From assembly GCF_000389635.1 (NCBI RefSeq), contig NC_021182.1, positions 372,001 through 436,000 of the forward strand: a stretch of 64,000 bases of DNA, given 5' to 3'. The stretch comes from Clostridium pasteurianum BC1. GTDB lineage: Bacteria > Bacillota > Clostridia > Clostridiales > Clostridiaceae. The notes beneath the pieces were generated by a model. It was not told where the DNA came from. It saw only the letters and a program-made list of their open reading frames with translations, and ran no database searches. Shown here in pieces: positions 56,652-64,000 of the stretch; position 1 is the first letter of the stretch; each line of letters begins with the position of its first letter. Both the position numbers and the translations under genes were made by a program.

Positions 56652-56874
56652 TAGCTTACCAAAGGCGAGAAAAGGCGAAGTAACTATCAGGCTAGGTAAG
56701 CTAATACATGTTAATTTTTGAGCATTAACTAACGAAAGCTTTTCACTTGGCTTACGCGGTGAAAAAGCGAAAGATTCCGCTGAGGTGTCAAGGTGAAAGA
56801 TTTAACTTTTTGTGGCTGTAAAATTCTATGTTTTTCGGGATTTTGCAGCCACAAAAGCTTTCACTGATTAGTGA
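56652..56874 (+). ncRNA. Candidate structured RNA downstream of IMP dehydrogenase
   Basis: A GC-richer block with several helices: TAGCTTACC (56652-56660)/GGTAAGCTA (56695-56703); CACTTG (56744)/CAAGGTG (56789) enclosing GCGG/CCGC; a long hairpin TTTTGTGGCTG..AAAAT/ATTTT-GCAGCCACAAAA (about 56808-56856); and TCACT-GATT-AGTGA (56861-56874). No open frame. The long hairpin may also end the guaB transcript. Class unknown. The rest to 57180 is AT-rich with nothing recognised. Confidence 0.4.
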
Positions 56875-57180
56875 ACAGAAACCCTCAAGTTAGTTCGTAA
56901 CTTTCTTGGAAATTGAAAGAAAAACATATCGACAACGCTATTAATAAGCATTTTAGGACGGTTATTAACAAAATACTCCATTAAAAGCCTCCAATATAAT
57001 AAAATTATCTTTAGTAAATATATTATTTGTATTATTTAAATATGTGGATTCTTTTAAATATTATTTGATTATGTATACAGTGCTTCTAAGGTTGTATTTA
57101 TAGTAGTATAATTAATTTGTATGAATATGTAAGCTCTGAATTTAAATAAAATTTATAGGGTATAAAGGAAGTGTATCTAA

Positions 57181-57261
57181 ATGAAAAATAAAAAATTGAG
57201 ATTAAAGATAATTACTGTGCTTTCTGATGTTTGTATACAGAACATATATGGAGATGTATAG
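57181..57261 (+). CDS. Possible 26-aa leader peptide
   Basis: ATG at 57181 with GGAAGTG upstream opens a 26-codon frame beginning MKNKKLRLKIITVLSDVCIQ. It stops two bases before the VIT gene start and contains that gene's ribosome site (GGAGATG), so it may couple translation. Could be chance. Confidence 0.25.
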   Translation: MKNKKLRLKIITVLSDVCIQNIYGDV

Positions 57262-57263
57262 TC

Positions 57264-58139
57264 ATGGAAGAAAATTTAAAAAATATATTAATTACAATGC
57301 AGTGTAATGAGATAACTGAAAATGAAATTTACATTAAGGTTTCAAAAATTACAAAGGATGAAAGTAATAAAAAGATAATGCTTAAAATTGCAGCAGAAGA
57401 GCAGCAGCATTATAATTTAATAAAATCCTATACGAATACAGATGTTCCTCTAAACAAAATAAGAGTATGGTTTTACTATTTAACAGCTAAGATTTTTGGA
57501 TTTACTTTTGCGGTTAAGCAAATGGAGGGTAGGGAGAATGAAGTAGTTAAAGGATATAGCTATGAAAAATTAGCAGTTAATTTTCCAAAGCTCTCTAAAA
57601 TAGCAGAGGAAGAGGAAAAACACGAACTCTTATTGCTTGATATGCTGGATGAAGAAAGACTTAAATATGTAGGGGCTATAGTACTTGGATTAAATGATGC
57701 ATTAGTAGAGATAACAGGTAGTTTAGCGGGATTTACCTTATCTATGGCAAACACTAGAGTAATAGCATTAGCAGGATTAATTACAGGAATAGCGGCAACT
57801 CTTTCCATGGGCGCCAGTGAATATATAGCTGAAAAAACGGAAGGCGCTAAAAATGCTTTAAAAGCCAGCTTGTATACAGGACTTTCTTATTTAGGTACAG
57901 TAATTTTATTAATACTTCCATTCATTTTTATGAATAATGATATGTATGTACAGGCACTAATAATAAGTCTTGTTATTGCTGTTATTATAATATTCATATT
58001 CAATTATTATATATCAGTAGCTAAAGGACTCAATTTTAAAAAAAGATTTTTGCAGATGGCAGTGGTAAGTCTTGGGGTCGCAGCATTTTCATTTGTAGTA
58101 GGGCTTTTAGTTAAGAACATATTGAAAATAAATCTATAA
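57264..58139 (+). CDS. Ferritin-like/VIT1 (CCC1) fusion, iron transporter
   Basis: A 291-residue two-part protein. The N-terminal half is a rubrerythrin-like helical bundle with two ExxH metal motifs (AAEEQQHYNLI and AEEEEKHELLL). The C-terminal half is the VIT1/CCC1 membrane domain with about five helices (GLNDALVEITGSLAGFTLS, GITGIAATLSMGASEYIAEK). Related MbfA-type proteins export iron. The ATG at 57264 follows GGAGATG. It probably protects the anaerobe from iron overload or oxidative stress; direction of transport is inferred from relatives. Confidence 0.87.
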   Translation: MEENLKNILITMQCNEITENEIYIKVSKITKDESNKKIMLKIAAEEQQHYNLIKSYTNTDVPLNKIRVWFYYLTAKIFGFTFAVKQMEGRENEVVKGYSYEKLAVNFPKLSKIAEEEEKHELLLLDMLDEERLKYVGAIVLGLNDALVEITGSLAGFTLSMANTRVIALAGLITGIAATLSMGASEYIAEKTEGAKNALKASLYTGLSYLGTVILLILPFIFMNNDMYVQALIISLVIAVIIIFIFNYYISVAKGLNFKKRFLQMAVVSLGVAAFSFVVGLLVKNILKINL

Positions 58140-58212
58140 ACTAGTTTCAGAATTTAAACTATAAAAAATGAGTAAATAAAAAGACTATTATGTACAAATT
58201 TTTATATAATTA

Positions 58213-58366
58213 AAGGGGCTGTATCAAAAGAAATAAATATTCATTAAATTTGAGAGCGTCCTCATTTGATTATTAAAAATCAGATTTTAATAATCATTTT
58301 TAATAGTAGAATAGTTAAGGGGCTGTCTCACAATGCATATCTATGCATTGTGAGACAGCCCCTTAA
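58213..58366. repeat. Element D copy 3: double-hairpin terminator-like repeat
   Basis: Hairpin 1 begins GGGGCTGTATCAAAAG and closes with TTTGAGAGCGTCCTC. The linker is TTTTTAATAGTAGAATAGTTAA, identical to copy 1. Hairpin 2, AAGGGGCTGTCTCACAATGCAT (58317) with ATGCATTGTGAGACAGCCCCTT, is a perfect 22-bp stem. It lies between the convergent VIT and APC permease genes. Confidence 0.8.
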
Positions 58367-58403
58367 CTTAACAGCATTACTAGTATGTGTATTGCAATAT
58401 GAT

Positions 58404-60280
58404 CTAATTAGTTTTATTTTTATAACTTCTAGAATATTTGTCATCAAAATGATAAGGACAAGTTGATACTACGATATTTTCATTATGAAGAATTGTTTCT
58501 CTTAATAGAAAACTTGTATGGTTATGAAGTATACTGCCCCACCATTTATCAATCATAAATTGAGATAATAATAATGTAATTTTTTCATCCTTACCTGCAG
58601 CCCTTGCTATGATATCAATATAGCTTACTAAAGGGGTAAATATTGCTCTATAAGGAGAATATTTAGAAACTAAAAGTATATCTGTATTAAGTTCATTCCA
58701 TTTACTCTGCAATTTTTCTAATTCACTTTTATTTGTATATACATTAAGTGCTATTACATTAGGTGTAATACTTCTCGCATATTGTAGTGCATTTAGTGAA
58801 GCTTTATTTAAACTCTGAACAGGAACTACCATAATATGAGTAAAATTTTTACCTATATCTGCAGTAGATAATTCTTCAGGGGATGTACTCAAATGTCTTG
58901 CTACATTGCTGTAATGCCTTTCTATAGACATCATAATAAGTACAAGAATTGGTATAAGTATTATGACTATCCATGCACCTTGATCAAATTTCTCATATAT
59001 AAGTATTAATGCTGTTATAGCAGAAATAACAGCTCCTAAACCATTGATGAATGCACGTTTTTCCCATCCAGATTCTTTTATATTTTTCCAGTGCATAACC
59101 ATTCCAGTTTGAGCTAATGTAAAGGAAAAGAAAACTCCTACTGAGTATAATGGAATCAATCTATGAGTTTCTGCATTAAAGGCAATAACGAGTATACATG
59201 CTATTACAGAAAGTGCTACAATACCTGTAGAAAAGCTTAATCTCTTACCTCTTACCGTGAATTGTCTTGGTGCAAAACGATCTTTACCAATTACATACAT
59301 AAGCATCGGAAATCCAGTAAATGCAGTATTGCAGGCCATAAGAAGTACTATGGCAGTGGTGATTTGTACAACATAAAACATAAAGGTATTTCCAAAAACT
59401 CCATGGGCTATTTGTGCTATTACTGTTGGACTACCTTGTGTTGTAGGATATGCATGATAAAATCTTGCAAGTAGTGAAGTACCTCCGAATATAAAAAATA
59501 TTAAACTGGATAATAAAAGCATAACAATTATGGCATTTTTCTGACTTGGTTCTTTAAAGTTTGGAACTGAATTACTTACTGCTTCAAGACCGGTTAAAGC
59601 TGAACAACCGGATGAAAATGCCCTTAAAATTAAGTATAAACTTATATCTCCAGCTACTTTTATCGGTGGATTTATCATGGGAGTGGGAGCTCCATACAGA
59701 GAATATCTTATTAAGCCATAAATAATCATGAAAAGCATACTAAAATAAATAAATATGTAGGTATACTTAATATCTTTGAGGATTCACTGACACCTCTTAA
59801 ATTTAATATAGTCAATATTATAATAAGAACAACAACAAGAAGAGCCTCATGCTCTGCAAGATTTGGAAAAGCAGATACTACTGCGGCCATTCCAGCACTG
59901 GCACTAACAGCAACTGTTAATATGTAATCAATTAGCAGAGAGGCTGCTGCAACTAGACCGGGTTTAATGCCTAAATTTTCCTTTGCTACAATGTAGGCTC
60001 CTCCACCTTGAGGATAAGCCTTTATAATCTGAATGTAAGAAATTGTAAGCATGAAAAGTAATCCTATAATCATTAAGGAAACCCATCCCAGCCATTGATA
60101 AGATGCTAAACCTATAACTGCTATTAATACAAGTAAAATTTCTTCTGCTGCATAGGCTACAGATGAAATTGCATCACTGGCCATTATTGCAAGGCCGAAA
60201 AGGACATTATACTTTTCACCACTACGTTTTTCGTTTGCCAGGGGTTTCCCAATTAATATGTCAAGAAATCTATTTAACAT
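58404..60280 (-). pseudogene. APC-family amino acid permease broken by a frameshift
   Basis: Two adjacent frames together make one roughly 620-residue APC permease. The first part (60280-59726) has ASDAISSVAYAAEEILLVLI and YPQGGGAYIVAKENLG and ends in ..LFILVCFS-stop. The second (59738-58404) continues with membrane helices (GCSALTGLEAVSNSVPNFKE) and a C-terminal cytoplasmic domain. One extra A in the run AAAA at 59742-59745 would join them in frame. So either a slippage mutation, a programmed shift, or a sequencing error. The ATG at 60280 follows TTGGAGG. Substrate unknown. Confidence 0.8.
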
Positions 60281-60295
60281 TGTCTTTGCCTCCAA

Positions 60296-60758
60296 TGAAT
60301 AATTTTTTACATATAAAAATAATTAATAAAATTAAATGGGTAAATCTTATTATTAGCTCATTATATATAATTTAAAAGTAACTGTATAAATATTTGTGGT
60401 AAAATTAGAGTTATTAAACATTTAATTGTATTTTATAGAATAATTGCTGAATAATCAATAGCAGGTTACTTAACAATTCAATTTAGAAGTACGCAAAGCC
60501 TCTAATTATCATTGATTAATAAATAATGAAAATTATATAAACATGTATATTTTAGATATAAATAAACAATTTTAACTCCATATATTGTAAAATAGATATG
60601 GAGTTTTGCACAATCATATTTTTATCTTAAAATTAGTACTTATACCTTTAAAAAGGTATTTATATTAATAAAACAAATTGACTACATATATGTACATACA
60701 ACAATAAAAAAATTAGATTGTAAATTTGAAGTTATTCTATAGTATAATTATATATATT
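60296..60758. other. AT-rich intergenic stretch
   Basis: No gene is visible. A short inverted repeat AACTCCATAT...ATATGGAGTT at about 60573-60605 could be a terminator or operator. Nothing else could be supported. Confidence 0.35.
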
Positions 60759-60988
60759 ATCAATGAATCTTACTTAGTGGGAGTTTGTACTCCCACTAAG
60801 TCTAGATGAATTATCCAGGGACGTGCCGCTGTTATCTCCACCTTTTAGGGAAAAGCAGAGAACCAAAATCTTTGATTTTGTGTGAATCATTTTCGCAGAG
60901 TGCAAGCAGACAAAACAAAATTTATTTTGTATTTTGTCGCTTTTACAGAGTGTGGTGGAGTATTACAGCGGCTAGTCATCGGATAAAA
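60759..60988 (+). repeat. Element A copy 6, long form
   Basis: ATCAATGAATCTTAC, hairpin CTTAGTGGGAG-TTTGTA-CTCCCACTAAG, then ATTATCC, GGGACGT, GCCGCTGT and CTCCACC on the 5' side. These pair with GGTGGAG, ACAGCGGC and GGATAA on the 3' side, with TAGTCATC in the internal loop. The distal region (60840-60955) carries two more hairpins based on CAAAATC..GATTTTG and GACAAAACAAAAT..ATTTTGTC. Largest of six copies. Confidence 0.75.
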
Positions 60989-61009
60989 TTTGTGAAATGG
61001 GATGAGTGT

Positions 61010-61837
61010 ATGAAAAGTATTCTACAAAAGTTAAGTAAATATAGATGGATAACAATATGTGTAACTGTTCTTTTATTGTTAATAAGAATATTTTTGCAAA
61101 AAATAGCTAAAAGTAAAGGTCTATATCTTTCACATGACTATATTTATAATATAATAAATTACATTATACTAGCAATGGCATTATCGGTATATTTTACAAA
61201 TAAAAAAGTAAGATGGGTATATTCTGCGATTATATTAATTTTACTAATAATAAATACAATAGGTATTTATAAGAGTATAGATAATGTACAATTTCAGTTA
61301 ACATTTACTCATGAAGAGAATTCATTTATTGTAAAAGAAATAAAGAATGATTCAAAGTTCATTTTAGTATATAAAAAACAATATAAGATATTTACGAGGC
61401 TTAGTGATAAGATAGCTATAGGAAACGGATATAAGCCATTTTCTAATAAAACGTATAAAGTAATCTGGATAAATAATGATAAAGCTATTCTTAAATTTTT
61501 ATATGGTGAGGCTCTTAAGCCAAAAGTGGAAATTCTTAATTTTTCTAAAAATAATAAAGAATATTTTAATGTTTTAGGCAGTTTACAGGGAACTTGGACT
61601 GATAAAAATAATAAAGACAATAGTATAACTTTTAATGGAAGAGAAATTAGTTATAGAAATTCCAAGGAAGTATATTGGTATTCATCCAGTGATTCAGATG
61701 AACAGGGCAACTATGGATCAGTTTTATATGCCCATAACGATGATCCTAGTATATATATCTTAAAAAATGAAGACAATACTATAACGGTAGGATACGCAGA
61801 TATAAATAATGATACATGGAGTATTTATAGTAAATAG
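61010..61837 (+). CDS. Uncharacterised membrane-anchored protein (275 aa)
   Basis: Not recognised. Three hydrophobic segments lie in the first 90 residues (around ITICVTVLLLLIRIFL, IINYIILAMALSVYF, WVYSAIILILLIINTIG). A presumably extracellular beta-rich domain follows, with GSLQGTWTDKNNKDNSITFN, a lipocalin-like strand pattern, and aromatic-rich strands near the end. The ATG at 61010 is preceded by GGGATGAG. The frame is also open upstream through element A copy 6, but that part is not coding. It lies between element A and a group II intron. Confidence 0.6.
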   Translation: MKSILQKLSKYRWITICVTVLLLLIRIFLQKIAKSKGLYLSHDYIYNIINYIILAMALSVYFTNKKVRWVYSAIILILLIINTIGIYKSIDNVQFQLTFTHEENSFIVKEIKNDSKFILVYKKQYKIFTRLSDKIAIGNGYKPFSNKTYKVIWINNDKAILKFLYGEALKPKVEILNFSKNNKEYFNVLGSLQGTWTDKNNKDNSITFNGREISYRNSKEVYWYSSSDSDEQGNYGSVLYAHNDDPSIYILKNEDNTITVGYADINNDTWSIYSK

Positions 61838-62347
61838 CACAACAATACTATAGTATACAAATTTCAATTGTGCGCCCAGCTAAGGGTAATTAACCTAGCA
61901 GGTGGAAATCCTGTCTGAATAAGGTCTAGTCAACCAGCAGTAGCGAGTCTTGAGTTGCCAACAGTAATGGTGGGAGCTAAGCGTAGACAGCGAGAAAGTA
62001 GGGTTGAAATGCTATTGAGCCTCGAAATTTTGTATATCAGAGGGCTGACGTCTTAATTGGTGCGGAAAGCAACATCACATAGGTCGTAATGGCAAGAACT
62101 ATGTGGCACTGCGGGGTCAAAGGGCCAATCATGCTTTACATCGTGGTTAATTATCAACTGGGGAGAGCCTGCCGTTTCTTAGTAATAAGTATGACAGACA
62201 ACAATAAAACGGAGAATGTCAAATGAACGACAGGCAGTCGGATAGTCTCATAGTACCGCTGAAACTGGGTAATGCCAGTGGAGGGAAGGGGATTACATAA
62301 TAACAATCTTTCTGAGGACACATCATCTGTACTCAGGGACAGGAGAA

Positions 62348-63646
62348 ATGATGGAAACAAAATTAGAAAGAATAGCAGAAATATCAGCAAAGACTCGAAA
62401 GCCAGAATTTACTTCGCTATATCATCATATTAATGATGGTATGCTAAGACAGTGCCACAAAGAACTAGATGGAAATAAGGCAGTAGGCATTGATAGAGTT
62501 ACAAAAACAAAATACGAAGTAAATCTAGAAGAAAATATATCTAATTTAGTAAAACGGTTAAAGAATAAGTCATACAAACCTTTACCATCATTAAGAGTAT
62601 TCATACCGAAAGGTAATGGAAAAATGCGACCATTAGGAATTGCATCCTATGAAGATAAGATGGTGCAACTAGCAGTAAAGAAGATACTGGAAGCAATCTA
62701 TGAACCAAGATTTTTGAGAAATATGCATGGTTTCAGACCGAGACGAGGTTGTCATGATGCTATCAAGGAAGTTTATAACGGAATGTATCATGGAAAGATA
62801 AACTACATTGTTGATTCGGACATCAAAGGCTTCTTTAACCACATGAGTCATGAATGGATAATGAAATTTTTGGGAGTATACATAAAAGACCCAAATCTCC
62901 TATGGCTGATTAATAAATACTTGAAAGCTGGGGTAATAACTGAGGGCGTATTTGAAGAAAGTACAGATGGTTCTGCTCAAGGGAATATCATAAGCCCAAT
63001 AATAGCAAATATTTATATGCATAACGTTCTAATGTTGTGGTATAAGATTGTTATTACAAAAGAAACAAAGGGAGATAGCTTTTTGACAGTTTATGCAGAT
63101 GATTTTATAGCAGGATTCCAGTACAAATGGGAAGCTGAGAAATACTACGGTGAACTCAAGAAAAGAATGGGAAAATTCAATCTAGAGATGGAAGATAGTA
63201 AAAGTAGATTACTGGAGTTTGGTAAATTTGCAGAAGGAAACCGGAAAGCAAGGGGAGAAGGTAAACCAGAAACATTTGATTTCTTAGGATTTACATTTTA
63301 CTGTGGAAGAAGTCGCAGAGGATATCCATGTGTCATGTTACAAACAAGTAGAAAGAAATTTAGACAAAAGCTAAAAGACACTAAAAAGTGGCTGTACGAG
63401 AATAGAACTATGCCAGTTAAGGAAATGATAAAGGCATTAAACCTCAAATTGGTTGGGCATTATAGGTACTATGGTGTATCTTTTAATGGTAAGATGATAA
63501 CAAACTTTTTGCATAGAGTACAGCAATTTCTAAGTAAGACACTGAATAGGCGAAGCGATAAGAAAAGCTACAGCTGGGATGGATATATAGAAATGTTGAA
63601 ATATTATCCTTTAGCGAAACCAAAGATATATTTTAAATTGTTTTAA
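62348..63646 (+). CDS. ltrA: Group II intron reverse transcriptase/maturase
   Basis: A 432-residue intron-encoded protein. Reverse transcriptase blocks: NKAVGIDRVTKTKYEVNL, FIPKGNGKMRPLGIASYEDK, HGFRPRRGCHDAI, DSDIKGFFNHM, the catalytic YADDF motif at about residue 250, and FDFLGFTF. The X/maturase domain follows (LKLVGHYRYYGVSFNG). There is no C-terminal HNH endonuclease domain; the protein ends shortly after the maturase domain. It assists splicing and mobility of the surrounding intron RNA. ATG at 62348 follows CAGGAGAA. Confidence 0.92.
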   Translation: MMETKLERIAEISAKTRKPEFTSLYHHINDGMLRQCHKELDGNKAVGIDRVTKTKYEVNLEENISNLVKRLKNKSYKPLPSLRVFIPKGNGKMRPLGIASYEDKMVQLAVKKILEAIYEPRFLRNMHGFRPRRGCHDAIKEVYNGMYHGKINYIVDSDIKGFFNHMSHEWIMKFLGVYIKDPNLLWLINKYLKAGVITEGVFEESTDGSAQGNIISPIIANIYMHNVLMLWYKIVITKETKGDSFLTVYADDFIAGFQYKWEAEKYYGELKKRMGKFNLEMEDSKSRLLEFGKFAEGNRKARGEGKPETFDFLGFTFYCGRSRRGYPCVMLQTSRKKFRQKLKDTKKWLYENRTMPVKEMIKALNLKLVGHYRYYGVSFNGKMITNFLHRVQQFLSKTLNRRSDKKSYSWDGYIEMLKYYPLAKPKIYFKLF

Positions 63647-63665
63647 CTGTGAATGTTATTATGAG

Positions 63666-63699
63666 GAGCCGTATGCGGGAAAGCCGCACGTACGGATTC
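63666..63699 (+). ncRNA. Group II intron domain V
   Basis: A 34-base hairpin GAGCCGTATGCGGG-AAAG-CCGCACGTACGGATTC. It has the AGC triad at the base and a tetraloop, the catalytic core of the intron. All expected features are present, so the intron RNA may be active. Confidence 0.88.
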
Positions 63700-63968
63700 T
63701 GTGAGGGGCTTACATTGTAAGGTGTAAGTCTACTCGACTGTATATTGTTTATTTTTATCTATAATTTTAGTTTTATATTAAAATGTGTATTTGACTTTTG
63801 CAGTTTATGTATTACACTAATTTTTTCAATAAAACAAGGCTTAGATATTATATGATTTTTAATGCTAAACGTATATTTTGATGATGAGTATTATTTTATT
63901 AATAAAAAATAAAATTATTTATAATATAGTGAATATATAATATAAATTGTGGTAATAATTAAAAGGTG

Positions 63969-64000
63969 ATGAAAATTATTCATTATATTCCCCTAAATTT
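63969..64000 (+). CDS. Possible gene start running off the window
   Basis: ATG at 63969 directly after AAAAGGTG opens MKIIHYIPLN, an N-terminus like those of GT4 glycosyltransferases. Only ten codons are visible and the ribosome site is very close, so this is a weak call. Confidence 0.2.
   Translation, partial: MKIIHYIPLN

Larger units (their letters stand above)
61870..63738 (+). mobile_element. Group II intron with maturase
   Basis: It starts GTGCGCCCAGCTAAGGG, the group II 5' end, and closes with domain V (63666-63699) and domain VI (GAGGGGCTTACATTGTAAGGTGTAAGTC) ending ..CTACTCGAC. Length about 1.87 kb. Domain IV carries a reverse transcriptase/maturase at 62348-63646. It is inserted between genes, so splicing is not needed for any visible protein. 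Exact ends are inferred from consensus. Confidence 0.88.

Noticed and set aside
6752-60988. Element A as a copy of the known HEARO/IscB-associated RNA
   Set aside because: The conserved ATGA at the 5' edge recalled HEARO insertion sites, but I could not match the rest of the structure, and no IscB-like gene is present; left as an open comparison only.
60806-61009. N-terminal extension of the 61010 protein through element A
   Set aside because: The frame is open by chance across the structured repeat; the extension is low-complexity relative to the rest, and a better start with a ribosome site is at 61010.

Overview
The base composition is strongly AT-rich, Shine-Dalgarno sites are purine-rich, TTG and GTG starts are frequent, and sporulation/germination genes (spoIIR, ypeB) are present. 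The order pyrG-rho-rpmE-tdk-yqhQ-prmC-prfA-ZIP-tsaC-PTP-rpiB-upp is typical of Clostridium sensu stricto. I infer an anaerobic Clostridium; the species cannot be fixed from this window.

Bases 1-19.5 kb are conserved backbone: sporulation and germination proteins, a glycolipid glycosyltransferase, Ddl, CTP synthase, Rho, L31, thymidine kinase, release factor 1 and its methylase, TsaC, RpiB and Upp. From about 19.5 kb the window becomes accessory. It holds an NRAMP transporter and a hemerythrin, then a sigma-54 activator followed by a BMP-type purine/nucleoside ABC importer (22-29 kb). Next come XdhC-like and molybdopterin-binding proteins (29-31 kb), an unknown coiled-coil protein and an orphan AnfO-like gene (31-34 kb), and a LysR gene divergent from a heterodimeric ABC exporter (34-38 kb). 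moaC, diaminopropionate ammonia-lyase, a one-chain Se-dependent-type xanthine dehydrogenase and RidA follow (39-45 kb). A selenium-cofactor set comes next: cysteine-desulfurase-like protein, SelD, YedF, DUF3343, later YqeC, flanking a three-subunit molybdenum hydroxylase (45-55 kb). The right end has IMP dehydrogenase, a ferritin-like/VIT iron transporter, a frameshifted APC permease and a group II intron (55-64 kb).

The accessory genes fit one physiology: import of purines, oxidation by molybdenum hydroxylases carrying a labile-selenium cofactor, and breakdown to 2,3-diaminopropionate and pyruvate with RidA clearing the enamine. Two excellent sigma-54 promoters (upstream of the importer and of dpaL-xdh) share a palindromic upstream site, TTATCA-N3-TGATAA, also present before the activator gene. 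This suggests one regulon controlled by the activator encoded beside it.

The intergenic space holds at least four families of dispersed elements: A, a structured RNA-like element with a long variable stem (6 copies); B, a 157-bp inverted-repeat MITE (3 full, 1 deleted, 2 end fragments); C, a ~90-114-bp MITE (3 copies); and D, double-hairpin terminator-like repeats (2 full, 1 partial). Other points of interest are a DapF paralogue lacking both catalytic cysteines, an orphan anfO, a consensus sigma-A promoter with no gene behind it, and two unexplained structured regions (19.5 and 56.7 kb). I saw no tRNA, rRNA, CRISPR array or prophage.
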